A DNA stretch of 64,000 nt from Lepidostoma basale (GCA_022606425.2 JAHDVF020001358.1:25025-89024), one strand, 5' to 3'; positions 33,463 through 43,705 are shown, numbered from the stretch's first letter. The notes: generated by a model not told the origin, from the letters alone. Numbers and translations are program-made.

Positions 33463-33560
33463 ATATTCCTAGATTTGTCATTTTACTAAGTATACGAAAC
33501 GAATGGTACATAATTTATTATAGTGGCATTGGCTTAGTGTTGTAAACAGTTTTTTTTAGA
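33463..33560. repeat. Left arm of a ~100-130 bp direct repeat
   Basis: It contains ATATTCCTAGATTTGTCATT and TTATAGTGGCATTGGCTTAG. It recurs at 34008-34120 in the same orientation with ~90 percent identity by eye. The two copies flank the fold-back element at 33574-33990. Confidence 0.8.
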
Positions 33561-33573
33561 AATAAAATATATT

Positions 33574-33990
33574 CAAGAAATAATTGTATCTCAATAGAGA
33601 CGAAGATGCAAATTAGAAACAGAATTATGGTTGATCGAGGTGTTTACAGGACTTATGACCTGTCATTGGTTGGGTTAAGGGCACTTAAGCGCGTTGAAAT
33701 TCAATCTTCATAGATGGCGTTAGTGTGTAGATTGAAAAACTACCATGTAAAGGGTGGTGTTACAGATTGACTTCCATATTAGATTATTACATATTAGATA
33801 CAACTTCCAAAAATTTGTCAGACATGGTGGTCATACGAAAAAGGTGGAATGGGGATGTTGTATTACATAAAGCGTCGCTTAACCCAACCAATGATAGATC
33901 ATAAGTCCTGTAAACACCTCGATCAACCATATTCTGTTTCCAATTTGCATTTTCGTCTCTATTGAGATACAATTATTCCTTGAATTGAAA
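33574..33990. repeat. Fold-back element Q with ~100-bp inverted termini
   Basis: The left arm contains TTGTATCTCAATAGAGACGA, then CAGGACTTATGACCTGTCAT. The right arm is its inverse, ending CGTCTCTATTGAGATACAAT. The unique centre of ~200 bp has no ORF of note. It is the best-preserved member of the family also seen at 5041 and 18115. Confidence 0.82.
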
Positions 33991-34007
33991 TTTTCTATCG
34001 GAATTAA

Positions 34008-34120
34008 TGAATATTTCAATATATTCCTAGATTTGTCATTTTACTAAGGATACGAAACGAATCGTACATAATTTATTATAGTGGCATTGGCTTAGTGTTG
34101 AAAACAATTTTTTGGAGAAA
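34008..34120. repeat. Right arm of the direct repeat
   Basis: It matches 33463-33560 (ATATTCCTAGATTTGTCATT, GGATACGAAACGAATCGTAC, TAGTGGCATTGGCTTAGTGT). Confidence 0.8.
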
Positions 34121-34151
34121 GAAAATATATAAGCTGAAAGATACTGAGAAC

Positions 34152-34832
34152 TGAAAGTGGCACTGCACTGAGGACGTTGGCCTTCATCGTCCGGACCGGG
34201 AGAGTTTTCAGGGATCCTCATGTGCTCAGAGTACTATGCAACGCATTGGTATGGAGCAGACTCGAAAGTGGTTCTGTGATATGGAGTCCTCACGAGGCGA
34301 CATATTCCGTAATGCTGGAGAGGGTTCAGAAAATGTTTCTGAGGTATCTCTCTATATGAGGGAGTATGGTAGCTATCCGTGGCTCTATCCCACGGCATTT
34401 CTTTTGGAAATGTTTGGAACCAACTCTCTGCAGTTTCGAAGAGATTTGCATCTCATAACCCATTTCTTTAAATTACTCTGGGGATTCGGCTTTTTGTCCC
34501 TGATAGATATCTCCAACAGCAACAGCATAGATTGTTTTACCTACCGGCCGCCAGAACTAACCTGCCTCTGGTGACACCGGTGAGAATAGCAATTAATCTG
34601 CTGAACGCGGTCTCCTCGAAGATCGACGTATTTCATCTTAGTGAAAGTATGTTCAGAAGGCAAATACTCTTTATTCTGGAGAGCATCCTGTATTCCTAAT
34701 GTCGAACCATCTCTCATGCGTTTCTGGTAGTATACTATTATTTTACCTGTTCTCAATAAATGCACTATAATTTTATTTTGTAATGTCTATTGATGAAATA
34801 AACCGATTTGATTTGATTGGATTTGATTCGAT
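34152..34832 (+). pseudogene. Jockey-like LINE 3' fragment, (TTTGA)n tail
   Basis: Frames read ALRTLAFIVRTGRVFRDPHV, LRVLCNALVWSRLESGSVIW, VQKMFLRYLSI-stop, then CYLPAARTNLPLVTPV-type (shifted) and a terminal TTGATGAAATAAACCGATTT with TTTGATTTGATTGGATTTGA. It has many stops. The best relative is 61099-61893. Confidence 0.8.
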
Positions 34833-34839
34833 ATTGCTC

Positions 34840-35335
34840 ATACAAAACTTGTGTGCTATAAAAACACGGGAAATTAAAAATATATTTTTATTTTTATTAT
34901 TTCACTAAAGTAGAAAATTTTCCCAATCAACTAACTAAGTACCTGTATAATCATATCGTTATTTTCTCCTTTTGAAATCCTTTTGAAAAATACAGAATGG
35001 ATTAAATATATGAAACCGATAATAATCGAAATATTGTTATACACAGAGTGAATGAAAAAAGATATTGAGGTAAAACCAACGAAAATAGGGATTTTACAAA
35101 TTAAATAAGTTGTAACTATTTTCTTCTATGTTCACCATTACTTTGTGTTGCGGATATTTCATGTTTATTTTTTTATACTTTGTATACAACACACTTCTTC
35201 TTCTCAGTCGTATTCCTCATGGTTGAGTCGTGTCCAGCCTATAACCATTGGCACGCCATGCACTCCTGTCACCCGCCAGTCTCCAGGCTGCAGCTAATGA
35301 AAGACGAGTCTGATCCATGATTTGTTGGTAATTAA
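34840..35335. other. Mostly unassigned AT-rich stretch
   Basis: Nothing was recognised apart from 35203-35300, where CGTATTCCTCATGGTTGAGT matches, inverted, a short segment at 43835-43880 and may be the 3' end of a decayed LINE. Confidence 0.4.
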
Positions 35336-35339
35336 TCAT

Positions 35340-35640
35340 GTAATCATCTAACTATGTAATCATTGTCATAAAATTTCTTAACGAGTTCCAAGAAACACTT
35401 TACAATATTTCTGGACCTACCCAAATAATTATTTGTTAAAAATGTATAAAGTCACATCAATTTTCGTTAATTACCATATTCTGCTCCATTTACTAGTGTA
35501 TACAAACAGCAACGAGCTGAAATTTTGCCATATTTGATTATGCTTTAGAAGGGCGAAACATGTCATTCCCATAAAATATAATAAAACTTCCAGAAAACTG
35601 ACGTTTTCATTCGTATTAAGATGCCTATAACATTAATATT
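35340..35640 (+). repeat. Repeat P2, full-length-like plus copy
   Basis: It shares ~300 bp with 60000-60335 (TAACCATTGTCATAAAATTT-type start, GACCTACCCAAATAATTATT, CATTTACTAGTGTATA). The core near 35535-35572 has TTGATTA-T, hairpin GCTTTAGAAGGGC, GAA, ACATGT, C. It ends GACGTTTTCATTCGTATT. Confidence 0.78.
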
Positions 35641-35815
35641 GTTTGTAATATTTGTTGAGATAATAAACTGATTTTATTTGATTATATGAACTCAATATTA
35701 AATGATAAATACAAGTTTTCTAGAAGTGTTATTATATTTTATGAGAATCACAAGTTTTACCTATCAATGGGTCCGAATGTCTAAATATGTATTGTTATAT
35801 ACATTTGATAATGTA

Positions 35816-36235
35816 ACTAACTAACTAACTAACCATCACGCCGTCTCCCCGAAAGGGTAGGCAGAAAGAATGGACTGCCAAACTTTAATCGACGCGGTAC
35901 CCCATCCTTCTCTTTTCGCCATCGCGAGAGACGCGGTGTGATGGGTTGCGAACCTCATCGCCACCAAAAGGCATCTCCCGCGCACACTTCGATCGTTCAA
36001 CGTCTACATATTAAATCTAAAACAAATTATCTGAAATATAATGATATAAAATAAAATAACAAAAAATAATAATTTAACACACAATGTTATTTTAGATGGT
36101 GCACTTGTCGTCAGCTGGACGATCCGGACATTTGTGTTTATTTAATTTTTATTCCACGTTATCCACTGTTTTTTTTTTTAATTTACTGTAATAAGGCACT
36201 TAAAACAATCCAACACCAGCAAGAACTTAAAAATA
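35816..36235 (-). mobile_element. Extended mini-RTE (~400 bp), minus copy
   Basis: It starts with (TAAC)n, then the inverse of the mini-RTE body, then the same ~250-bp leader as at 10369-10775 (TGGACGATCCGGACA, TTTTAGATGGTGCACTTG). Together the two copies define a larger module than the other five mini-elements. Confidence 0.72.
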
Positions 36236-36497
36236 TTATTGAAGAATTTATTCAAATTGTCATTGGAACAAATGAAAATTTTATTTTTACACCTGTCAAA
36301 ATTCTTTTTATAAACGAAAAAACTTATATAATTTTAACACCAAAACAGTAAAAACGTATTTTTTTGTCTCAAATAACTCTCATAAAGAGCGGCAATAATC
36401 AAATTGACCAAAACAATTCACTTATACACGAAATATCTCCAAATTGACGGGAGCACCATAGGAACCAAACCAAATTTTCAAAATCAGAACCAATAAT

Positions 36498-36575
36498 ATA
36501 TTTGATAATGTATGGAAATGCAAAACCTATCATTTCCATAAAATTTAATACAAGTTCTTGAAAATAGACGTTTTC
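36498..36575 (+). repeat. Repeat P2-like fragment
   Basis: TTTGATAATGTATGGAAATG is followed by CAAAACCTATCATTTCCATA and an AAATTTAATACAAGTTCTTG end. It is a decayed P2 core and tail. Confidence 0.5.
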
Positions 36576-36579
36576 ACAT

Positions 36580-37015
36580 AATTTCATACTTGAGTACTAG
36601 TAAGAAATATTGTTATTTGATACTATTGCATTTTCATGTGGAAATTTTTAATTTTCAGTTATGCAATATTTTCCCAACAAATTGCATGGCAGCCATATTA
36701 CGTAGCGAGAATTTACGTGCTATCGTATCGTTTTCACGGAAGGCAGTTTAATGGAATTATTCTAGTGGAATTTCTAGTAATTTTCGAGATTGCTTATTTC
36801 AAATGTAAAACTACTTCTAGAAAGAGAATGCAATGCAAATTATACCGTTCTACCAAGTAGAGCAAAAAATATATATTTAATAATAACTTATGCTATTACA
36901 GATTTTTATTTTAAAAACATATGATAGTCAAAAGAAACGTTGGTAGATCTTGACTACTTGCAATCACTGTATTTAGCACAGTTGTCTCAAAAGAAAGCTT
37001 ACGTTTATTTTGCTT
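36580..37015. other. Unassigned AT-rich stretch
   Basis: A 74-residue frame at 36636-36860 shows no motif and is flanked by no convincing splice sites. Nothing else was recognised. Confidence 0.4.
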
Positions 37016-37021
37016 ACTGTG

Positions 37022-37560
37022 TCATTATCATCATCAGCCGTCTGTCATCCACTGCTAAACGTAGGCCTCTCCCAAAGTACGCCAATGCCCCCTATCCATT
37101 GCCGCTCCCATCCACCCATGTCCAGCAATCCTCTTCAGATCGTCGGTCCAGCAGGCAAGGGGACGTCCAACTCTGCGGAATCCTGTACGCGGTCTCCACT
37201 CCAGGACCCGTCTCTCCCATTGGCCGTCGGTTCTTCGACAGATATGGCCAGCCCATCGCCACTTCAGCCCGCCCATCCTTAGAGCCACCTCAGTCAGATT
37301 TGGTTTATTGTCGATTAAATTCGTTTCTTAATCTGTCCCTCAAGGTTATTCTAAGCATGGCTCTTTCAATTGAGCGTTGGGCGAACTTGAATCTATAGAC
37401 TAAACCTTTTGTCAGTGTCACTTTGTACGTCGTGACTGGCAAGACGCACTGGTTGAAGACTTTAGTCTTAAGGCATTGTGGTATTTTAGAGGTGAGAATA
37501 TGACGTAATTTTCCAAAGACCGCCCAACCCAACTTAATGAGCTTACTGTGTGAACGCAAC
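37022..37560 (-). pseudogene. LINE (WAGH-type) C-terminal fragment, (GAT)n tail
   Basis: Minus frames read LRHILTSKIPQCLKTKVFNQ, CVLPVTTY, RFKFAQRSIERAMLRITLRD, then GGLKWRWAGHICRRTDGQWE, RRVLEWRPRTGFRRVGRP, ARCWTDDLKRIAG and end EAYVQQWMTDG-like before a GATGATGATAATGA tail. It is the most readable member of this family here, with one frameshift. Confidence 0.82.
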
Positions 37561-37581
37561 TAAACGAGGGACGCGGGGGGT

Positions 37582-37835
37582 ATGACAATCGATAGCCTGA
37601 CTCTTGGGAATCCAGTCGCTATGGAGCGTTTCTCGGGAGCGGACCGCGCGTTGTGCGTGCGAGAGTTTTGCAAAAACGAGGATTCGCCGACTATAACGCG
37701 TAGAAGAATTTGTAATAATCGAGGTTTTCGCCACTTAAAAGATGTGCCAAGCATATCTCTGTTTCGAAAATGGGTCAAAAAAGTTGAAGAGACCGGGGCA
37801 ACACTGGAAAAACCAAAATCCGGGTGACCAAATGA
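37582..37835 (+). pseudogene. DUF4817-type mariner N-terminal fragment
   Basis: The frame gives MERFSGADRALCVREFCKNE, then RRRICNNRGFRHLKDVPSIS, FRKWVKKVEETGATLEKPKS, a helix-turn-helix start (DUF4817 type) common in insect transposase relics. It stops after ~75 residues and no catalytic domain follows. Confidence 0.75.
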
Positions 37836-37990
37836 TCAAGAATGGTAGAAAACGTGGAGAGTGTTAATCATAAGAAATTTTATTGATCGACTGAATGAGT
37901 GTTTAATTTTTTCTATAAATGTCTTACTTCTTTTAATTCGATCCACTTATTATAAACTTTAAATATTCGCCTTCACTTTGTGTTGTGGAT

Positions 37991-38280
37991 TCATATTTGA
38001 ATAAATATAATTATACTTTGTATTACAACACTTTCTATTTTCACTGAACTCAGTCATGTTTCGGTTACAAGTAACCTTTATCAATGTATACAATTTTAAC
38101 AATCAAATAAAATAGAGCAGTCACTTATATACTAAATGGAGATTGAGTTATGTATGAAAGTGGAAGGTGAAAAATTAGATTGAGGAGAGGGGAGATGTAA
38201 CGAGAAATGTGTCTGAGTTCAATGAAAATAAAAAGTGTTTTAAAATAAAGTATAATTATACTCGTATTTATTCAAATTAT
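37991..38280. repeat. Repeat P7: inverted pair with hammerhead-like core
   Basis: Arms at 37991-38058 and 38211-38280 are inverted copies (AATATAATTATACTTTGTAT; ACACTTTCTATTTTCACTGA). On the minus strand near 38050-38085 the core reads TTGATAA-A, hairpin GGTTAC..GTAACC, GAA, ACATGA, C. The partner core on the plus strand is decayed. Confidence 0.65.
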
Positions 38281-38312
38281 TTTTTTATTAGTTTGTATGA
38301 TAAATCTTTATA

Positions 38313-38540
38313 TGATAGAGTGTCAAATGCAAAAAAAGTGAAGACAAAATGGTTAATAAGGTATATGTAAACGACGGGAACACGGTCAAGTGAGAAGTTG
38401 AAGAAATTAACGTTCGTGCACGACACGGTATATGAATGTAAAGAAAGTGAAAGAGAATTAAAAAGAAGACAAAACAGTGTGGTGGTCCATTCTTCCTGCC
38501 TAATTCTCTAGGGAGACGGCGTAATGGTTAGTTAGCTTAG
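38313..38540 (+). pseudogene. RTE-like LINE terminal fragment, (GTTA)n tail
   Basis: It retains RVSNAKK, MVNKVYVNDGN and a scrambled end with TGGTGGTCCATTCTTCCTGC and GGGAGACGGCGTAATGGTTA. It is heavily decayed. Confidence 0.75.
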
Positions 38541-38544
38541 TTTA

Positions 38545-39050
38545 CTTATATCTGAAGTTTTTTAATTATTGTGAAGACGTTTACAGTGTATCTGTATTTA
38601 AATAACCCCTAAATCTTCACTAAAAAAATCATTTTTCATTGATTCTATTGATATCCTAGCGTGCTTTAAGCGTGAGAACACGTCTTATACTCAGGATTAT
38701 TATAATATTGTTTGGCGATCGCGTTTTCCACTCGCCCCTATCCCGGAAAACTGTTTGTTTTTGTTATTCACTCCTACCAATATTGTATTTCGAAAATCCA
38801 ATCAGCCGCGGGAAAAATACGTTGTGAAAGCATGTTGAAACATTCGACCAATTACGCAGGACCGAAAAAATAATATTATGCCACCCAAAATGAAAATAGG
38901 CATGATATGAAGAAAAGGTAAACAAAAATAGCATATAAATATATATCTAGAAACCAAAACAAAGCCCAAATCAAAATAACTTCGATTCGCCTCTAGTGAA
39001 AAAGAGTTTAAAAATATTATTGTTGGCTCAAGTGGAGGTCTCTATCAGGG
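38545..39050. other. Unassigned AT-rich stretch
   Basis: No recognisable gene or repeat. Confidence 0.4.
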
Positions 39051-39062
39051 ATCCTGTGTGAT

Positions 39063-39515
39063 CAAAAATTCCAATCAGGACTAAAGGCAGAGTCTACAAG
39101 ACTGCAGTGAGGATGATGATATGGAGCAGAGTGCTGGACCAACAAAAAATTACACGAAAGTCGAGTCCACGCTGCCGAGATGAAAATGTTGAGGTGGGCT
39201 GGAGGCGTCACAAGGCTGGACCACGCAAGGAACGAATACGTGAGGGGTAGCTTTAAGGTTGCCCCAATAATGGAAAAATTAAGATAATCTCGACTCCGGT
39301 GGTACGGTCATGTGATGCGAAGAGACAGCGAGCATATTGTCCAAAAAGCCCTCAGCATTCCCACGAAACCAAGAAGAAGAGGTCGCCCAATGGCAACATG
39401 ATGGGCCAACATGGAAAAGGAGCTCCAACGCGAGAACCTGACAGTGGAAATGAGTCAAAATAGGAAAGTTTGGCGTTTTCGTACTAGGAGGGCCGACTCC
39501 AGATGATGGGAAATG
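39063..39515 (+). pseudogene. BovB/RTE-like LINE C-terminal fragment
   Basis: Frames read KGRVYKTAVRMMIWSRV, MKMLRWAGGVTRLDHARNEY, RLRWYGHVMRRDSEHIVQKA, then RRRGRPMAT-stop and RRADSR-stop. The wording WYGHVMRRD..RPRGRP is typical of RTE/BovB ORF2 ends. Several stops. Confidence 0.72.
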
Positions 39516-39546
39516 GCAAAGGGAAAGAGCTCATAACTTTATATTT

Positions 39547-39765
39547 TTAAATAATTATATAAATAAAACAACTTTGTATTTAACCGCGGTAGGGTTATTA
39601 TATTGATGCCAACTAGTTTCGCTTGGACCCAAGCTTCATCAGGGCAGTATAATAACTCGGTAAAATAGTTATTATACTGCCCCGATGAAGCTTGGGTCCA
39701 AGCGAAACTAGTTGGCATCAGTTTGGTTAAATACAAAGTTGTTTTATTTATATAATTATTTAAAA
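39547..39765. repeat. Repeat P4: inverted pair of hammerhead-like motifs
   Basis: Two ~100-bp arms are nearly exact inverses separated by ~12 bp. Each arm encodes, on its own strand, TGCC, CTGATGA (CCGATGA in the right arm), A, hairpin GCTTGG..CCAAGC (6 bp perfect), GAA, palindromic ACTAGT, T, GGCA. TGCC/GGCA closes a 4-bp stem I. The minus-strand motif spans ~39605-39657 and the plus-strand one ~39674-39720. Confidence 0.85.
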
Positions 39766-39819
39766 TGTCTATCCACAAAGTGAGTGCTTTATATGAAGAA
39801 TTTATATTTTTAAATTTGC

Positions 39820-40190
39820 GGAAATATTTGGGCACGTGAACAGTCGGCTAAAACCACGTCGGTGCATGACAATATGAATAAATGTTGAGGAAGTTACTGA
39901 GGATTTTTTTCTGCCTACTTCTTCGGAAAGTCTAGAAAGATGGTCATATTTGGGACACATTCTCCGCAACGAGAAATACAATCTGCAGCACTTCATCATG
40001 AAATTGAGGGTAGACGCGGTGTGAAGACCCCTGATGTCCTGGCTCGTGAATATCAAAGAACGGACCGGAATTCGAAGGGAGGGTAAGTTGTCCTACGCCA
40101 GAGTGATAGCCGACGTCGGGGAACCTGACATGGCACTCCAAGAAGAAGAATACTCCTTCGTGGAGACGACGTGATGAGTAGTTAATTAGC
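39820..40190 (+). pseudogene. RTE-like LINE terminus interrupted by LINE family 2
   Basis: RTE-derived GHVNSRLKPRRCMTI.. runs to CTTCTTCGGAAAG. A family 2 fragment (39928-40150) follows, and then the RTE end CTTCGTGGAGACGACGTGAT resumes with a GTAGTTAATT tail. Confidence 0.7.
39928..40150 (+). pseudogene. LINE family 2, terminal fragment
   Basis: The frame reads LERWSYLGHILRNEKYNLQH, FIMKLR, LMSWLVNIKERTGI and ARVIADVGEPDMAL, then GAAGAAGAA. One stop. It sits inside the RTE terminus. Confidence 0.75.
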
Positions 40191-40204
40191 TATCATTAAG
40201 TTGG

Positions 40205-40740
40205 TTTGTTGGTTGGTCTGCATTCTGAAGGCAGGGCAACTCTTTAAATCGGACATGAAACAGAATTTAAAAACAAAAGTGCTGGAGCAGTGTGTGTTAC
40301 CTGTGATGACCTATGGATGCAAGACATAGACGTTAACTAAAAAAGCAATGCACAAAATTTAAGTTGTACATCGGCCAATGGAAAGATCCATTTTGGGTGT
40401 TTCGTTTAGAGGCCATATACCCAACGTGGATATTAGAAGACGCATCAGGGTCACTGACAAAGGGATTCGCATTGCAAGGATGAAGTGGCAATGGGCTGGG
40501 CATATGTGCCGACGGGATGATGGAAAATGGAGCCAAAGGGTTACTGAATGGAGGCCAAGGTTGGGACGAAGAAGTGTTGGAAGACAGGCTACCAGGTGGA
40601 GTGAAGATATTGTGCGGACAGCGTTAAGGGTCGGAAAACACTGGCGAGAGACAGAGAGGGGTGGCGTGGAGGTGGAGAAGGTTACTTCAGCAGTAGATGG
40701 AGACAAGCTGATGAAGAAGTTGGTTTGAAACACTGGTTTG
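40205..40740 (+). pseudogene. LINE (WAGH-type) C-terminal fragment
   Basis: Frames give KQNLKTKVLEQCVLPVMTYG, CKT-stop, MERSILGVSFRGHIPNVDIR, MKWQWAGHMCRRDDGKWSQR and TEWRPRLGRRSVGRQATRWS. It belongs to the same broad group as 37022-37560 but a different subfamily, with a longer open C-terminal frame (116 codons). Confidence 0.8.
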
Positions 40741-40744
40741 GACT

Positions 40745-41555
40745 GACCCTAATGTATGGAAGTGAAGCATGGAACTGGGAAAAGAAGGATGATATTAGAA
40801 TAAATGCAGTAGAAATGATATATCTTAAATGAATTTTCAGTAAATCTGTATATGATAGAGTGTCAAATGCAAAAAAGAAGTGAATGCAGTGCGAATTAAA
40901 GTGATATGAACAAATTAATGAAAGAAATTATTAAAATGCTTTAGACCAGGGATGGCGAATGAAGGACCCGCGGGTCACTGGGTGACTCGCGGGAGAAATT
41001 ATCTGACTCGCTTTAACTTTCAGAAATGACGCCATCTTGGATAAGTCTCGCCTCGGGTAGGAACTAGCGGTGAGCGATCCGCTCACGAGCTAACTCAAAG
41101 AGCCCATTCACTTTGACGAGCGAGTGAGCGATGACTCCCAAGAAAAAGTTGGGGACATTTTTTTTATTTTTAGCTCTTCGTGAAAATCTGGGTCGTTTTC
41201 AGGGATTTTCCATCGGCGACCTTTTTTTCTTGCTCATTTCGAAAAATTGAACGACGACCGATTTTCACGAAAGAGCTAACTCATTTTCCCACCCCTAGCT
41301 GGATTCTTTTTTTGTTTTTTAAAGAAACTTGACCCATTTGCGAAAAAGGGTTTTCCATCCCTGGTTTAGACATATGGAAAGAATAATAATGGAAATAAAT
41401 ATATTATACGTTGTATGAAAACGTGGTACGAACCAATCAATAAAATATTAAATGTCAGTAACGTGAAGAAACTTAGAAATTTAGATGCGTGCATACGTAT
41501 CATGAATATTGTTCCGTTAGTTCTGCCTACCCCTTCGGAGAGACTGTATGATAGT
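40745..41555 (+). pseudogene. RTE-like LINE fragment, split by a hAT-like MITE
   Basis: The left part has LMYGSEAWNWEKKDDIRINA and SVYDRVSNAKK. The right part has HMERI, LNVSNVKKLRN and CTACCCCTTCGGAGAGACTG. It is decayed and ends before a recognisable tail. Confidence 0.75.
40947..41363. mobile_element. hAT-like MITE (417 bp)
   Basis: Ends CAGGGATGG and CCATCCCTG are flanked by 8-bp near-duplicates CTTTAGAC (40939-40946) and GTTTAGAC (41364-41371). The host RTE sequence is continuous across it. No transposase. Confidence 0.78.
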
Positions 41556-41568
41556 TATTTATTTAGAT

Positions 41569-42491
41569 CAGTGGCTCCCAATTTTTTTTTGTTCCGTGGA
41601 CCCCCTGCTGATTTATTTTATTTTGTGCAGACCCCCTTTGACGACCTTTGGAAAATTGCGTCATGTTCTCACTTCCAAAATACCACAATTCCTCGAGACT
41701 AAAGTCTTCAACCAGTGCGTCTTTCCAGTCATGGCATACAGAGCCGAGACGAGACGAGACAGATTGAAGGTCGCCCAGCGCGCCATGGAAAGGGCCATGC
41801 TTGGAATAACCTAGAGGGACAGATTTAGAAACAAATTTATTCGACAACAAATCAAGGTGACTGAGGTGGCTCTGCGGATAGGCGGGCTGAAGTGGTGATG
41901 GGCTGGCCATATCTGTCAGAGAACCGACAGCCGATGAGAGAAGACGGGTTCTGGAGTACGGGTTCTGGAGTGGAGACCGCGTACAGGATTCCGTCGAGTT
42001 GAACGTCCCCCTGCCCGCTGGACCGACGATCTGAAGAGGATTGCTGGACATGGGTGGATGGGAGCGGCAATGGATAGGGGGCGGTGGTGTGCTTTGGGAG
42101 AGGCCTACATTCAGCAGTGGATGACAGACGGCTGATGATGAGACCCCCTACTTTCGTAATATAGTTTTTTTTTACAAATTCACTTATAACTATAAAATGA
42201 GTTTTAAAGCTGACACAGAGCAAAATTAGGCCAATAGAAAAAGATATCTGGAATTCGTTGTCGACTTTATTTTTTTTTTTGCTCATTCGTGATTCGATTT
42301 TTACGAATGAGCAAAAAAAAGGTCGCCAACGAAAATTTTCCATTTTTATTTATTAAAACTTCCATAGTGATAAAAATGTGTCACATTTTTTTATTTTATA
42401 TTAAACCTTGTGCGGACACCCTGACATTGTTCAGTTCACCCCTGAATCATCTCAGAGACCCCTGGGAGTCCGACAACTTTGGGAACCGTTT
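41569..42491. mobile_element. hAT-type element with nested LINE, 8-bp target duplication
   Basis: It starts CAGTGGCTCCCAATTTTT and ends AACTTTGGGAACCGTTT, with a perfect ATTTAGAT duplication (41561-41568 and 42492-42499). The interior shares GTAGACCCCC-type text with 2804-3202. A 503-bp LINE fragment accounts for more than half its length. Confidence 0.85.
41638..42140 (+). pseudogene. LINE (WAGH-type) 3' fragment nested in hAT element
   Basis: The family text is the same as at 12872-13234 and 37022-37560 (KVAQRAMERAMLGIT-stop, VTEVALRIGGLKW, EAYIQQWMTDG-like end, GATGATGA tail). A 9-bp duplication AGACCCCCT (41629-41637 and 42141-42149) marks insertion into the hAT element. Confidence 0.85.
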
Positions 42492-42499
42492 ATTTAGAT

Positions 42500-43115
42500 A
42501 GTCATGTTACTGTTTAAAATATATAAAAAATAAATAAATATGTTTGATTTAAATACAATGTTACAAAATCCGTTCGCAAATGACCTATAAGTACTTGAAG
42601 TAGGAACCATCCTGTGTTATGGAATTTTTCAATTTAGTGGAAAATCCCCTGCGCATCGATGGAAACCATTTTATAATAACCGAAATCGCGTGTTCAGCCA
42701 TACTTAATAACGCTTTCTTTAAAATTGTCGTAAATTGTATTAACTGCAAATGGAATTCCAAATTCAAAATATCCTATAAATAATATAAAATTTTGTACAC
42801 CTTCACTTGCAGACTTTACTTTACTTTTAAAAATATATAATCGTTTGTTCTTGTTGTAATGGCAGTTTTAGAGGAAAGGAAGGTGCTTTACACATTATTT
42901 TCAGAAAGGGGGCGGATTGATAAAATGGTTGAGAACCAGTGCTTGTCGATTTATGCTAATTTAAACAATTTACATATATAATGCTGCGTTTACCCTGGAC
43001 GGCAAGAAGAACAAACCAGTCAATCGATCGGATCGGATCGCGTAAGGGACACCAGAATGTGAGAGATCCCGTGAGGGACACTACAGGCCTTTACAGGGTA
43101 TTCTTATGATGGATC
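42500..43115. other. Unassigned stretch
   Basis: A minus-strand block (42590-42775) reads VNTIYDNFKESVIKYG and YYKMVSIDAQGIFH in one frame with two stops. It looks like an old coding relic but I do not recognise the family. A short GATCGGATCGGATCG run occurs near 43027. Confidence 0.35.
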
Positions 43116-43119
43116 AACA

Positions 43120-43705
43120 ATATGTCTTGTGCAGACTGCATCCAGGTTATTTCAACGTGTCTGTTCAAATCATCCTTTCACCGTAGTTGCGGTCGCCCTG
43201 CACTTCTCCTTGCTGTCCACGGTCTTCAAGTCAGCAGTCTTCTTGTCCATTTTTCATTTACACGGTTACGTGACCTGCCCATTGCCATTTTAGAGTCGCC
43301 ACCCGGTGGATGATGTCAGTGACTTTTTTTTTTCTCTTTCCGTATCGTTTCTGAACTTGTCTCTAGACTTATTTCTAACATTGCTCTTTCCTTGGCTCTT
43401 TGGGTCACTCGTAGTTTCTCGGCACTTTGTTTGGACAATGTTACAGTTTCAATACCATAAGTACCAAATGGCGGAACGCAGGCTTCATAGACATTTCATT
43501 TCAGGTTTATCAGTATTTTTCGGTTTTTAAGGATGAAACCCATGTTTCCGAAAGCTGCCCAGCTTAGTCCATTTCTTATTTTTAGCTCTGCGGTTTGGTT
43601 ATTTCGGCGATCGAAATTTTGTCCCAGGTATTTATATTCTTAGATATTCTCAATTTTGTTGCCATCCACGTTGATTTCAATTCCAATTTAAAATCTTTAA
43701 AAAGT
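43120..43705 (-). pseudogene. LINE ORF2 post-RT fragment
   Basis: Minus frames give GNKIENI-stop-EYKYLGQNFD, AELKIRNGLSWAAFGNMGFI, NVYEACVPPFGTYGIETVTL and LRVTQRAKERAMLEISLET. The EYKYLGQ..RI..W.AFG and ERAMLGIS motifs are shared by RTE-like insect LINEs. Several stops. Confidence 0.72.

Noticed and set aside
36636..36860. Possible membrane-protein exon
   Set aside because: The hydrophobic frame is short and AT-driven, with no splice-site support or recognisable motif.
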